Below, in pieces: positions 56,072-64,000 of a DNA stretch of 64,000 nt. A model generated the notes under the pieces. It worked only from the letters and a program-made list of their open reading frames with translations, was not told the origin of the DNA and did not search any database. Numbering within the stretch: the first letter of the stretch is position 1; each line of letters opens with the position of its first letter. Source of the DNA: Heterobilharzia americana (Eukaryota; Platyhelminthes; Trematoda; Strigeidida; Schistosomatidae); NCBI GenBank assembly GCA_944470555.2, contig OX104134.1, positions 116,616,701 through 116,680,700 on the forward strand. The letters run 5' to 3'. The position numbers were made by a program, and so were the translations under genes.

Positions 56072-57112
56072 TTAATTATATTCATTCCCATAGTACTCGC
56101 TAGGGTCATCCGGGTGCCAATGTAGGTTTGGGTGGGGTACGTGTGGCCTATATGACATTAATGTATCTGGTGTGCCACATGCCATCCTGTTGGAGCCCTG
56201 ATGGCTGGGTGAACGTGATCTAGGGTACTGTCTAGTGTCAGATGCCTTCAAGTTACTGAAGTGTCTCTTTCTAACGGTTGAGGTTAGGTGTATGACATGC
56301 CCTTTCGATGGGTTTTCTTTTCGAGATGCCTTGCTTCCCACATATCCAGTAGCGGTTTTGTCTACGGCAACTATGTTAGCTATGAAGTTTTCTTCACCAT
56401 CGTTAGACAAAATGCGTTTAAAATGGCTTTCTTCAGGAGCTTTGTAGGTCTTAAGTACATGGTTTTACTTGCAGGTCTGTGTTTAGTGACGTTGCTATCA
56501 GCTAAAGGGTGTTTATCTATAGTTACCTAAGGGAGGCTAGTGCTGATAGTTGGGGTTTCATGAGGAATTAAACAATCCGGGTTACTTAGGCCCAAGTCCA
56601 CTTGGGGTTGCTTTACCACTAGTGGTTGGCGCAATAGGACTACTAGTCATAGCAGCACTATTCGAATGTTTCTTAGGGCACCCAGTGCCTTCTTAGTTTG
56701 CATACGTCGGAGTGGTGGGACCTTCTCTCCTCTGTTTTCTGCTCTGACAAGGAGTTTTTTCTTGTACAATTGTGATAGTTTTAAAATATCTGTTTAGTCT
56801 TATACGATGCTGATAGTTTATGAACCTCTTCGCATCATATGAGGTGGTGAACTTGAAAAGAATGGGGCAACTATGCTGTGCTACTTTCTCACGGAGACGT
56901 TTACAGTCGCAGTGCATAGGCGTCATGCCACATGAGTTTAGTAACCTTTTCTTGACGACACCTAAAGGTATGGTATCTGGAATATTATATACTATTGCCT
57001 GTTGAGAAGATGCAAGCCTCTTCACTACTTCAGTCGCCAAGACCTCTATTGGCGTTTCAGCTTCAATATGGTTTAGGACTAGGTTGTTGTCTTTCCCAAA
57101 AAGATATGCCAA
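56072..57112 (-). pseudogene. CR1-like ORF1 fragments
   Basis: Two open segments, 56,693-57,112 (LFGKDNNLVLNHIEAETPIE, then LKKRLLNSCG-like sequence and RFINYQHRIRLNRYF) and 56,072-56,410 (basic, Pro/His-rich). They are separated by stops. ORF1 proteins of CR1 elements are RNA-binding chaperones. The N-terminal Cys-rich domain is missing, consistent with truncation at the LTR junction. Confidence 0.5.
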
Positions 57113-57117
57113 GGGTT

Positions 57118-57460
57118 TGTAGCGTCACACACTTCCCCAAAATCAATAGCCTAGGGTTTGACGACTTCGACATTGATGCTGACCTTGATAGTTTAACTGG
57201 ACTCGCTAAGCTGAAGGCACCCGGTCAAGCATCCTCGCCATTTGGCACGCTGTCGTGTTACGTTGCATTGCTCGTATTCGACTCTCTAGCCAGTTAGTTG
57301 GAACGCATCGGTATTTTGGCATAACCATCCAAATATACTATTCCATCCGACTACGCTATCGTGTTCTTCCTTGGTCTCGTATTCGTGGGTATATAACAAG
57401 TTCGAATAATTAGTGATTGGTCTTTGCGTCTGTCAAGTTCGCACCAGGACAAATCCTAAA
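57118..57460 (+). repeat. 5' LTR
   Basis: 343 bp beginning TGTAGCGTCA and ending AAATCCTAAA. It matches the 3' LTR base for base by eye apart from one C/T difference (CACACAC versus CATACAC near the start). A TATA-like GTATATAAC lies near position 275 of the LTR and is the likely promoter. The end is AA rather than CA, as in the related solo LTR. Confidence 0.8.
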
Positions 57461-57461
57461 T

Positions 57462-57481
57462 TGGTGAGCCCGACGTGATCA
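57462..57481 (+). promoter_or_regulatory. Primer-binding site, tRNA-Trp type
   Basis: TGGTGAGCCCGACGTGAT starts one base after the LTR. It differs by one base from the complement of the usual animal tRNA-Trp 3' end. A tandem repetition of CCCGACGTGATCAAATAT-like units follows to about 57,510, and a second TTGGTGAGCC lies at 57,526. Confidence 0.6.
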
Positions 57482-57607
57482 AATATCCCGACGTGATCAC
57501 ATATCCCGACCAATAACAAGTATTGAATTGGTGAGCCTGTTCCATTTTATATTTGTTTATTGTTTTCATTTCGATAACATTTATATATCCATTTACTACA
57601 CTTTCTC

Positions 57608-58445
57608 ATGTCCGACCACACTCCCAAGCTTATTCGTATTAAGCCGACCTCGAACACGATCCAACTCGTGCCATATTGGCCAGACAATGCAGAAACATGG
57701 TTTCTGTATGCCGAGGCCGATTTTCGAGAACAGGGTGTCTCAGATCCTCATCTCGATTTCTTGCTGTCATACGTTCACTACCGCGAGAATTAAACAGGTT
57801 GTTACAGCAAACATGTTTAATCCTGAAGTAAGTGACCCTTATGCACTTCTAAAGGCCGCACTCTTGAAGAAAAGCGATCTCACAGATCGCCAACGTCTAG
57901 ACGAATTGCTTCGTAACATCGAGCTAGGCAGCCACTCAGCTACTGAAGTCCTCGCACGCATGCGAGAAGTAATCGGTGCACGAACATTTGACGATGGTTT
58001 CTTCCGAGAACTATTTCTCTCGAAACTACCACAACCGGTGCAAACCGTGTTGGTGACACTCCAGTCAGTCCCACTCGACGACCTGGCAGCCTCAGCAGAT
58101 AAAATACTGGAGATATCCAGCAGACCCGTCTCCAACGTATATTCTATCTGCGACAAAACAGAGCGCCAGGATTCGGAGGTGACCAAGTTGTGCAACTCTG
58201 TGAAACGGTTGCTACGATCTCGAAGTCCTAGATCACGTAGCACTTCACAGAAACGCACCTTGGCGCATCGCAGCAAGTCGCGTGGTAGCCCTAAAACGAA
58301 ACCCAACAGGGTGGAAAACCCTGAATGGTGCTGGTTTCATAACACTTACGGGGATGAAGCCAGAAAATGTCGTAAACCATGCCGTTTTAAGAAGGACACA
58401 AACTCGGGAAACGGTCACGCCGGCACGTGCTCACGGCAACCGTAG
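57608..58445 (+). pseudogene. gag of the Gypsy element, one frameshift
   Basis: The ATG at 57,608 opens MSDHTPKLIRIKPTS and continues to about 57,793, where it stops. The main Gag frame is one position off and runs to 58,445 (DPYALLKAALLKKSDLTDRQ, FRELFLSKLPQPVQTVL). The C-terminal end holds the nucleic-acid-binding motif CWFHNTYGDEARKCRKPC, in which the usual CCHC order is replaced by C-H-C-C, a CsRn1-clade trait. An Arg/Ser-rich stretch precedes it. The lesion lies near 57,775-57,790. The join with protease is a -1 overlap and may be a programmed shift. Confidence 0.7.
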
Positions 58446-58705
58446 CCGGCGGAAAAAGCCGTTTGCTCTACGTCACCGACATTAAAACGAAAGTCCGCTA
58501 CCTCGTCGACACCGGCGCAGAAGTTAGCGTTCTTCCAGCAACGACAAAGGAGCGTCATCTCGACCCATCCTTCAATCTTCAAGCAGCCAACGGCAAGGCA
58601 ATCGCGACATTCGGGAGACGGTATGCCTACCTCAACTTAGGTTTACGCAAACCTATTCACTGGATTTCCTCCTGGCAGACGTCTCTATGCCCATCATTGG
58701 CATAG
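58427..58705 (+). pseudogene. Aspartic protease segment, frameshifted
   Basis: Frame -1 relative to gag. It contains [17 protein letters not shown] with the catalytic DTGA. Near 58,640-58,670 the frame changes, and the protease tail continues in the pol frame as [17 protein letters not shown]. One small insertion or deletion explains this. The enzyme would mature Gag and Pol. Confidence 0.7.
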
Positions 58706-61557
58706 ATTTGCTGAACCATTACGATCTACTCGTAGATGCTCGCCGTCGACGACTGATAGATAACAACACAAAGTTATCTATTGGCGGCACCACCTATGTA
58801 GGTCCGAGTTTAGCCATCGTTAGGACTAAACAATCAGGCGACGCGTCCTACCAGGCAGTTCTGGAGAAATATCCAGAGTTACAACAACCGAAACACACTC
58901 TTCCGTGCATAACCAGCAATGTTATGCATCACGTCACAACCACAGGTCCACCTGTGGCATCCAAAGCTCGCCGTTTAGCCCCCGATAAGCTGCAAACGGC
59001 GAAAAATGAATTCGACCATATGCTCGAACTGGGCATTATCAGACCGTCGAACAGTCCTTGGGCATCGCCATTGCACATGGTGCCCAAAAAGGATAGCAAC
59101 GACTGGCGTCCGACCGGTGATTACCGAAGGCTTAACGCCAAAACAACTCCGGACTGCTACCCTATACCTCACGTTTACGACTTGACCGCAACCTTATGCG
59201 GCATGAACATTTTCTCGAAAATCGACTTAGTCAAAGCGTACAACCAGATACCTATGGCAGCAGAAGATATCGCGAAAACAGCCATTATTACTCCTTTTGG
59301 CCTGTTTGAATTCCTGCGCATGCCTTTTGGTCTTCGGAATGCAGCACAAACATTCCAACGCTTTATGGACGACGTCTTCCGTGGTCTGAATTTTGTTCAT
59401 GTCTACATCGATGACTGTCTAATTGCGAGTCCAGATAAGGAAACACACCTTAAACATTTGGACCTCGCATTCGAAAGACTCAAAAAACATGGCATCACAG
59501 TTAACTTACAGAAGTGTGAAATAGGAGTTGAATCACTCAGCTTCCTTGGGCATACCATTGACAACAAAGGTATACGCCCATTGAGAGATAAAGTGGCGGC
59601 TATCACAAACTATCCAGAGCCGACCACTGTGAAACATCTCCGCACTTTCAATGGCCTGGTAAGTTATTACCGAAGGTTTATCCCTAACTGTGCCTCTGTC
59701 ATGAGACCACTCACAGATCTACTTCGAGGAACTGCGAAGTTCGTGTCTCTGGACAACGCGGCTAGACTTGCTTTCTCCAAAGTCAAGGAAGCCATTTCGA
59801 ACGCAACCATGCTTATGCATCATGACCCCAATGCTCCTCTGAGTATTGCTGTTGATGCATCTGATTCAGCAATTGGAGCAGTTTTGCAACAGTTGACTGA
59901 CAACCAGTGGCAACCGTTAGCCTTTTTCTCGAGGCGGCTGCAAGACGCGGAAACAAGATACAGTACATTTGGTAGGGAACTCCTAGCCATGTACTGTTCT
60001 GTACGCCATTTTCGACATTCTGTGGAAGGTCGTGATTTCATTATTTTCACAGACCACAAACCGTTAACCTTTTCCCTCAGCTCGGCGTCTGACAAATACT
60101 CCCCTCGTGAGTCGCGACAGCTGGATTACATTTCCCAGTTCACGTCAGACATCCGCCACATTTCTGGAGCAAACAACTCCGCAGCCGACGCACTATCTCG
60201 AATAGCTTCGATAAACTATATCGAGGGTATTGATCTCGTTGAACTAGCTCGGCGTCAAAAGGAAGACCTTGAGCTGCATCATGAGTTGTCGTCCACAACT
60301 CTCAAACTGCGACTTTGTCCTGTTGGATCAGACAAGGATGCAATTTTGTGCGATGTCTCTGCTAGTCAACCACGCCCAATAGTTCCGAAGAGTTGTCGAC
60401 GCAACGTCTTCAATACGTTGCACAAACTCTCTCATCCAGGTGTACGAGCCACCATTAGGCTTATCGCACAACGTTTCTGCTGGCCTGGGATGAACAAAGA
60501 CGTTAAGGAGTGGGCCCAGTCGTGCTTAGCTTGTCAAAAGTGTAAAGTCACGCGACACACGAAAAGCCCTTTAGGCTCATTTCTAGCCCCAGACATGCGT
60601 TTCGACCACGTCCATATAGATATTGTAGGACCCCTACCAGAATCTAATGGATGTACCTACCTTTTCACCTGTGTTGATCGTTTCACACGATGGCCGGAAG
60701 CAGTACCCATTAAAGATATTACTGCCGAAACAGTTGCTCGTGTTTTCGTCGAAAGATGGATCGCGAACTTCGGATGTCCATCCTACGTCACAACCGACCG
60801 TGGGCGCCAATTTGAGTGCGGACTATTTCACGCTCTAACGGCACTTTTAGGTTGCACTCGGTTCCGAACGACAGCCTACCATCCACAAGCAAATGGCATG
60901 GTAGAGCGTTTCCATCGACAGCTGAAAGCTTCCCTTTCAGCTACAAACATACCTCAGTGGACCGAGGCTCTGCCTCTAGTCCTACTAGGTATTCGTAACG
61001 CGTTGAAAGTTGATGCTGGATGCACTCCTGCAGAACTCGTCTATGGGACCACTCTTCGCCTACCAGGTGAGTTTGTTTCCCCTTCAACTTTCAAACATGT
61101 TTCCGACAGGGCATCTTACGTGACTAGGCTTACAAACGCAATGCGTTCAGTTAGGCCTTCTCCGATTAGACCGCAAACGACTGATGTTTTCGTCCACCCC
61201 AGTTTACAGAAGACATCACACGTGTTTGTTCGCCACGACGCTGTTCGTCGACCACTTGAACCACCCTACGACGGGCCGTTCAAAGTGATTAAGCGACATG
61301 AGAAATTCTATGTAATTGAGCGAGGCGGACGCGAAGATACTGTCAGTATCGACCGTTTGAAACCAGCTTATTTCGAAGGCAACCCCATTGTAAGTGACGT
61401 TTCAGCTCGCTACATCCGACCGACGGATGACTCAATTATCGAAATTCTCGACGATGTGCCTGGTAATGCACAGCTGCAACAACCAGCGGCGCAACAAAAA
61501 ACACGATCAGGTCGAACCGTCAGGTTCCCAGAGTACCTGAAGTCATATTCAACTTAG
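58687..61557 (+). CDS. Pol: RT, RNase H and integrase
   Basis: 956 codons, fully open. The RT (residues about 100-285) has [27 protein letters not shown] and the catalytic VYIDD. The RNase H (about 375-500) has the [20 protein letters not shown] and FTDHKPL blocks and ends in [10 protein letters not shown]. The integrase (about 580-830) has an HHCC zinc finger (HKLSHPGV to SCLACQKC) and DDE residues in [17 protein letters not shown] and [14 protein letters not shown]-like [11 protein letters not shown] lies near 890. All catalytic residues I can check are present. The start is the first Met of the frame; the real protein should begin upstream, through protease. Confidence 0.85.
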   Translation: MPIIGIDLLNHYDLLVDARRRRLIDNNTKLSIGGTTYVGPSLAIVRTKQSGDASYQAVLEKYPELQQPKHTLPCITSNVMHHVTTTGPPVASKARRLAPDKLQTAKNEFDHMLELGIIRPSNSPWASPLHMVPKKDSNDWRPTGDYRRLNAKTTPDCYPIPHVYDLTATLCGMNIFSKIDLVKAYNQIPMAAEDIAKTAIITPFGLFEFLRMPFGLRNAAQTFQRFMDDVFRGLNFVHVYIDDCLIASPDKETHLKHLDLAFERLKKHGITVNLQKCEIGVESLSFLGHTIDNKGIRPLRDKVAAITNYPEPTTVKHLRTFNGLVSYYRRFIPNCASVMRPLTDLLRGTAKFVSLDNAARLAFSKVKEAISNATMLMHHDPNAPLSIAVDASDSAIGAVLQQLTDNQWQPLAFFSRRLQDAETRYSTFGRELLAMYCSVRHFRHSVEGRDFIIFTDHKPLTFSLSSASDKYSPRESRQLDYISQFTSDIRHISGANNSAADALSRIASINYIEGIDLVELARRQKEDLELHHELSSTTLKLRLCPVGSDKDAILCDVSASQPRPIVPKSCRRNVFNTLHKLSHPGVRATIRLIAQRFCWPGMNKDVKEWAQSCLACQKCKVTRHTKSPLGSFLAPDMRFDHVHIDIVGPLPESNGCTYLFTCVDRFTRWPEAVPIKDITAETVARVFVERWIANFGCPSYVTTDRGRQFECGLFHALTALLGCTRFRTTAYHPQANGMVERFHRQLKASLSATNIPQWTEALPLVLLGIRNALKVDAGCTPAELVYGTTLRLPGEFVSPSTFKHVSDRASYVTRLTNAMRSVRPSPIRPQTTDVFVHPSLQKTSHVFVRHDAVRRPLEPPYDGPFKVIKRHEKFYVIERGGREDTVSIDRLKPAYFEGNPIVSDVSARYIRPTDDSIIEILDDVPGNAQLQQPAAQQKTRSGRTVRFPEYLKSYST

Positions 61558-62018
61558 CTGTGTGTGTGCCAACCATTTTTTTTCTTTTTTTCGAGGCACT
61601 ATTTTTCTTATTTACCGGCACAAACCCTCGTACACTTTGCCTTTTTATATCAATTTTTATTTACCATGTAATAAAAACTAAAAAAACGGCGAAGATAAGC
61701 GTAAATTTTTTTTTTCGACACGTTTATATATAAATAATTCCCATTTTTACGCAACGTTTTCGTGGTATTAAAGACTTTTATTTATATTCCAGGTGCAACG
61801 AGCACTGGACGGAACGTCGAAAGGAACAGATGACCGCGACCGACGTACAATTTCATTTATTGTATTTTATTTATTTAATCGCCACGACACCCTAGAATAA
61901 GGTTCAGACAACCAGGGGCCACCTCACGCAGTGAGCCCATCGGAGAGTTTTACCAGTGGAGAAACCACTGGGTTTTTACTTCCGGCTGGTATCGTCTTAG
62001 GGTCCTCACGAACCCACT

Positions 62019-62031
62019 AGGGGGGGAGTGA
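62019..62031 (+). promoter_or_regulatory. Polypurine tract
   Basis: AGGGGGGGAGTGA lies three bases before the 3' LTR (TGTAGCG at 62,034), the expected site for second-strand priming. The preceding 460 bases (61,558-62,018) are non-coding element sequence with no ORF. Confidence 0.7.
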
Positions 62032-62033
62032 TC

Positions 62034-62376
62034 TGTAGCGTCATACACTTCCCCAAAATCAATAGCCTAGGGTTTGACGACTTCGACATTGATGCTGACC
62101 TTGATAGTTTAACTGGACTCGCTAAGCTGAAGGCACCCGGTCAAGCATCCTCGCCATTTGGCACGCTGTCGTGTTACGTTGCATTGCTCGTATTCGACTC
62201 TCTAGCCAGTTAGTTGGAACGCATCGGTATTTTGGCATAACCATCCAAATATACTATTCCATCCGACTACGCTATCGTGTTCTTCCTTGGTCTCGTATTC
62301 GTGGGTATATAACAAGTTCGAATAATTAGTGATTGGTCTTTGCGTCTGTCAAGTTCGCACCAGGACAAATCCTAAA
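62034..62376 (+). repeat. 3' LTR
   Basis: 343 bp, same ends as the 5' LTR and differing by one base by eye. The flanks (GGTT before the 5' LTR, CTCT after this one) do not match, so no target-site duplication is visible. Confidence 0.8.
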
Positions 62377-62649
62377 CTCTTGTCCAAGAAAGGGGTAATA
62401 ATACTGGAGATAGCGTGTTTTCATAACATGTATAATAGTGACTTTGTGCGTCGAAATGTTTACAGGATATTTTGAAAAAGTGACACCTATATCAAAAAAG
62501 GTGCTGAGGGGTCGTAGCAAAAATTATAATTAGAAAGTAGGCCTCCGTCGATGATGTACGCCTTGGCTTTTCCAACAGGAAAATTTGCACAATTCTATTA
62601 AATATCATCTTCGAAATTTAGGTAAGAATAAACGCATATTCAAAACAAA

Positions 62650-62991
62650 TTTAAGAATTGTCTTGGTGCAAACTTGACAGACGCAAAGACCAATCACTAA
62701 TTATTCCTACTTGTTATATATCCACGAATACAAGATTAAGAAAGAACACGATAGTGTAGTCGGATAGAGTAGTATATTTGGGTGGTTGTGCAAAGTTACC
62801 GGTGCGTTTCAACTAAGTGGCTAGAGGGTCGAATACGAGCAGTGCAACGTAACACGACAGCGTGCCAAATGGTGAGGATGCTTGACCGAGTGCCTTCAGT
62901 TTAGCGAGTCCAGTTAAACTGTGAAGGTGAGTATCAATGTCGAATCTCGTCAAACCTTAGGCTATTGAATCTGGAGAAGTGTGACGCTACA
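62650..62991 (-). repeat. Solo LTR, inverted, with 4-bp target duplication
   Basis: 342 bp on the minus strand from TGTAGCGTCACAC to a CTTAAA end, clearly related to the LTRs of the neighbouring element but diverged at many positions. CAAA is found on both sides (62,646-62,649 and 62,992-62,995), a 4-bp duplication typical of Gypsy integration. No internal sequence remains, as after LTR-LTR recombination. Confidence 0.75.
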
Positions 62992-62999
62992 CAAACGTC

Positions 63000-63980
63000 A
63001 ATGTCACAGCTGACTGTATCCTCTCAGTCATATTAGATTTTACTGATGAATTCAAGGGATATGCCACCCAGATTCTAGGCTACTGTTTATCTGTAGTCTG
63101 TAAAAATTTTAGTGCTTGTAACGTAAATTTTTTGCATGATTTAGTTATTAAATACAGTGGAAATTTCTGCTTGTTTTCACAACAAACTAGATTTAGTGTT
63201 TACGGGCACTGTATTGTATTCTTTTTACCAAAAGTGAATGGGAAGTTACATAAAAAGGCTTTTCAACACCATTCCGAAAAATTCCAGTACAAATGTTGTT
63301 CACGGGAGTGTATACTACGTTTGTGAAGCATGCCTAAAGGGGAAGGCCGTAACACTCCTGTCGACGAAGTTTTAGACAACACCATCACCAATACCACAAG
63401 CTGTTTTAGATTCTGTCTTGAGGTAGGCTGCCCTACTGAAACAATCTTCAAGGGATTTGAAAGACTTTCCTCCCCTCACCTCAGAAAGCTACAGAGACAA
63501 GAGAAAAGGTTGTATAAAATGAAAGATATCCTTGGAGTCACAAGACTTAACTGTCTAATTAAGTCTAAAATACAAAATTGCTAATCATATTTACGGCCAG
63601 AAGTTTATAGCGTACAACAACTCTTCCAACATGTGGAAATTATCCAGAGAGCTTACTGACGGAAAATATAACTATGATGTCTGCACGTTAAACCAGTCTT
63701 TTATAGGTCACAAGCTCATTTCATTTTACTCAGTGTATGAAGCTAAATAAATAATTCCTGTTTCGGTTTTAAAACAAATGACAAATTTAAAGGTCTTAAA
63801 TCCTTGAACCCATGTGAAGCCTAGTTCATAATGGTGGTTCGGGTATTACACTTAGAAGATGTATGGGTATTTCATGTCTTTCTTTTTTAAATACCTTCAA
63901 CGCATTGGTTTCCGAAAATGCAGTACCTGCTGCTTGGATGGAGAATAAACTTGTATCTGTGCTTCAGTCGTCCATTGGAT
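63000..63980 (+). mobile_element. CR1-like debris
   Basis: The plus-strand frames include a Cys-rich VYYVCEACLKG near 63,310, LSSPHLRKLQRQEKRLYKMK near 63,460 and LSRELTDGKYNYDVCTLNQ near 63,640. The first resembles the Cys-rich start of CR1 ORF1 and the others are of uncertain origin. No full-length frame is present. Confidence 0.35.
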
Positions 63981-64000
63981 TAGTTGTTAAGTTATGACCC

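Larger units (their letters stand above)
52880..57117 (-). mobile_element. CR1-like LINE, longest copy
   Basis: On the minus strand, 3' to 5' by coordinate, there is a terminal block with RFALNWERLPEETRM (about 53,000), then an RT ORF of 340 codons (53,324-54,346). Next come a linker ORF (54,546-54,932) and a broken endonuclease region (about 55,000-55,900). ORF1 fragments at 56,072-56,410 and 56,693-57,112 complete it. Its 5' end is cut at the LTR element at 57,118. The order fits a CR1-type two-ORF element with only RT intact. Confidence 0.65.
57118..62376 (+). mobile_element. Gypsy LTR retrotransposon, CsRn1/Boudicca-like
   Basis: 5,259 bp with two 343-bp LTRs, a primer-binding site, gag, protease and a 956-codon pol frame, and a polypurine tract before the 3' LTR. 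Domain order protease-RT-RNase H-integrase is that of Gypsy/Metaviridae. The CHCC Gag motif and a tRNA-Trp-like primer site are features of the CsRn1 clade, which includes Boudicca of S. mansoni. Gag and protease each carry a frameshift, so it is probably non-autonomous, though recently active. It is inserted at the 5' end of the CR1 element. Confidence 0.8.

Noticed and set aside
57118..57300. An ORF of about 60-100 codons within each LTR (FPKINSLGFDDFDIDADLDS).
   Set aside because: It is LTR sequence; it is open in both LTRs because they are copies, and it has no domain.
57839..58306. A 155-codon minus-strand ORF.
   Set aside because: It is antisense to gag, and its composition mirrors the gag codons.
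1..64000. A bacterial-type system (operons, CRISPR array, phage genes).
   Set aside because: No direct-repeat/spacer array, no dense operon, and clear eukaryotic retrotransposons and introns.

Overview
The window looks like repeat-dense intergenic and intronic DNA from a blood fluke, Schistosoma; I infer an African-clade species but cannot fix it. The basis is tRNA-headed SINEs carrying type I hammerhead ribozymes (the Smalpha type), a CsRn1/Boudicca-like Gypsy LTR element with a CHCC Gag and a tRNA-Trp-like primer site, many RTE (SR2-like) and CR1-like LINE copies, and host exons with both very short and very long introns. There is no bacterial-style gene organisation, rRNA gene or CRISPR array.

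Positions 1-37,200 are mainly one long minus-strand host gene. At least 12 exons can be placed, from 37,191 down to the stop codon at 2,405. The last exon encodes a SAM domain and the exon at 12.6-13.2 kb ends in a Polyhomeotic-type motif running up to PFPV, so I call it a Polyhomeotic (PHC/Ph) homologue, a PRC1 chromatin protein. Most of the rest is low-complexity Ser/Thr/Asn-rich sequence. Splice phase agrees at most of the junctions. Two exons are each one base short of a consistent frame at a homopolymer, and no FCS zinc-finger exon was found. The introns hold four copies of a defective RTE element (6.1-9.7, 16.8-19.7, 26.6-27.4 and 32.8-35.5 kb), fragments of a second RTE family, SINEs with intact and decayed hammerhead motifs, palindromic MITE-like repeats and AT/CTAC microsatellites. 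Two plus-strand exons (15.8 and 31.4 kb), compatible in phase, hint at an antisense gene.

Positions 37,200-52,400 hold several small host-like loci. These are a candidate micro-exon gene on the minus strand at 40.27-40.78 kb (exons of 8, 40, 29 and 91 nt), a phase-consistent four-exon 3' end of an unidentified minus-strand gene at 45.64-48.80 kb, a small two-exon plus-strand ORF at 52.11-52.39 kb, and several coding-like ORFs of unknown identity. A decayed plus-strand CR1 element covers 48.9-51.3 kb.

Positions 52,700-64,000 are transposons. A minus-strand CR1-like element (52.9-57.1 kb) is abutted by a nearly intact 5.26-kb Gypsy element (57,118-62,376). Its two LTRs are almost identical and its pol ORF (protease tail, RT, RNase H, integrase) is long and open, but gag and protease each carry a frameshift. 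A related inverted solo LTR with a clean 4-bp target duplication follows 273 bp downstream, and the window ends in further CR1-like debris.
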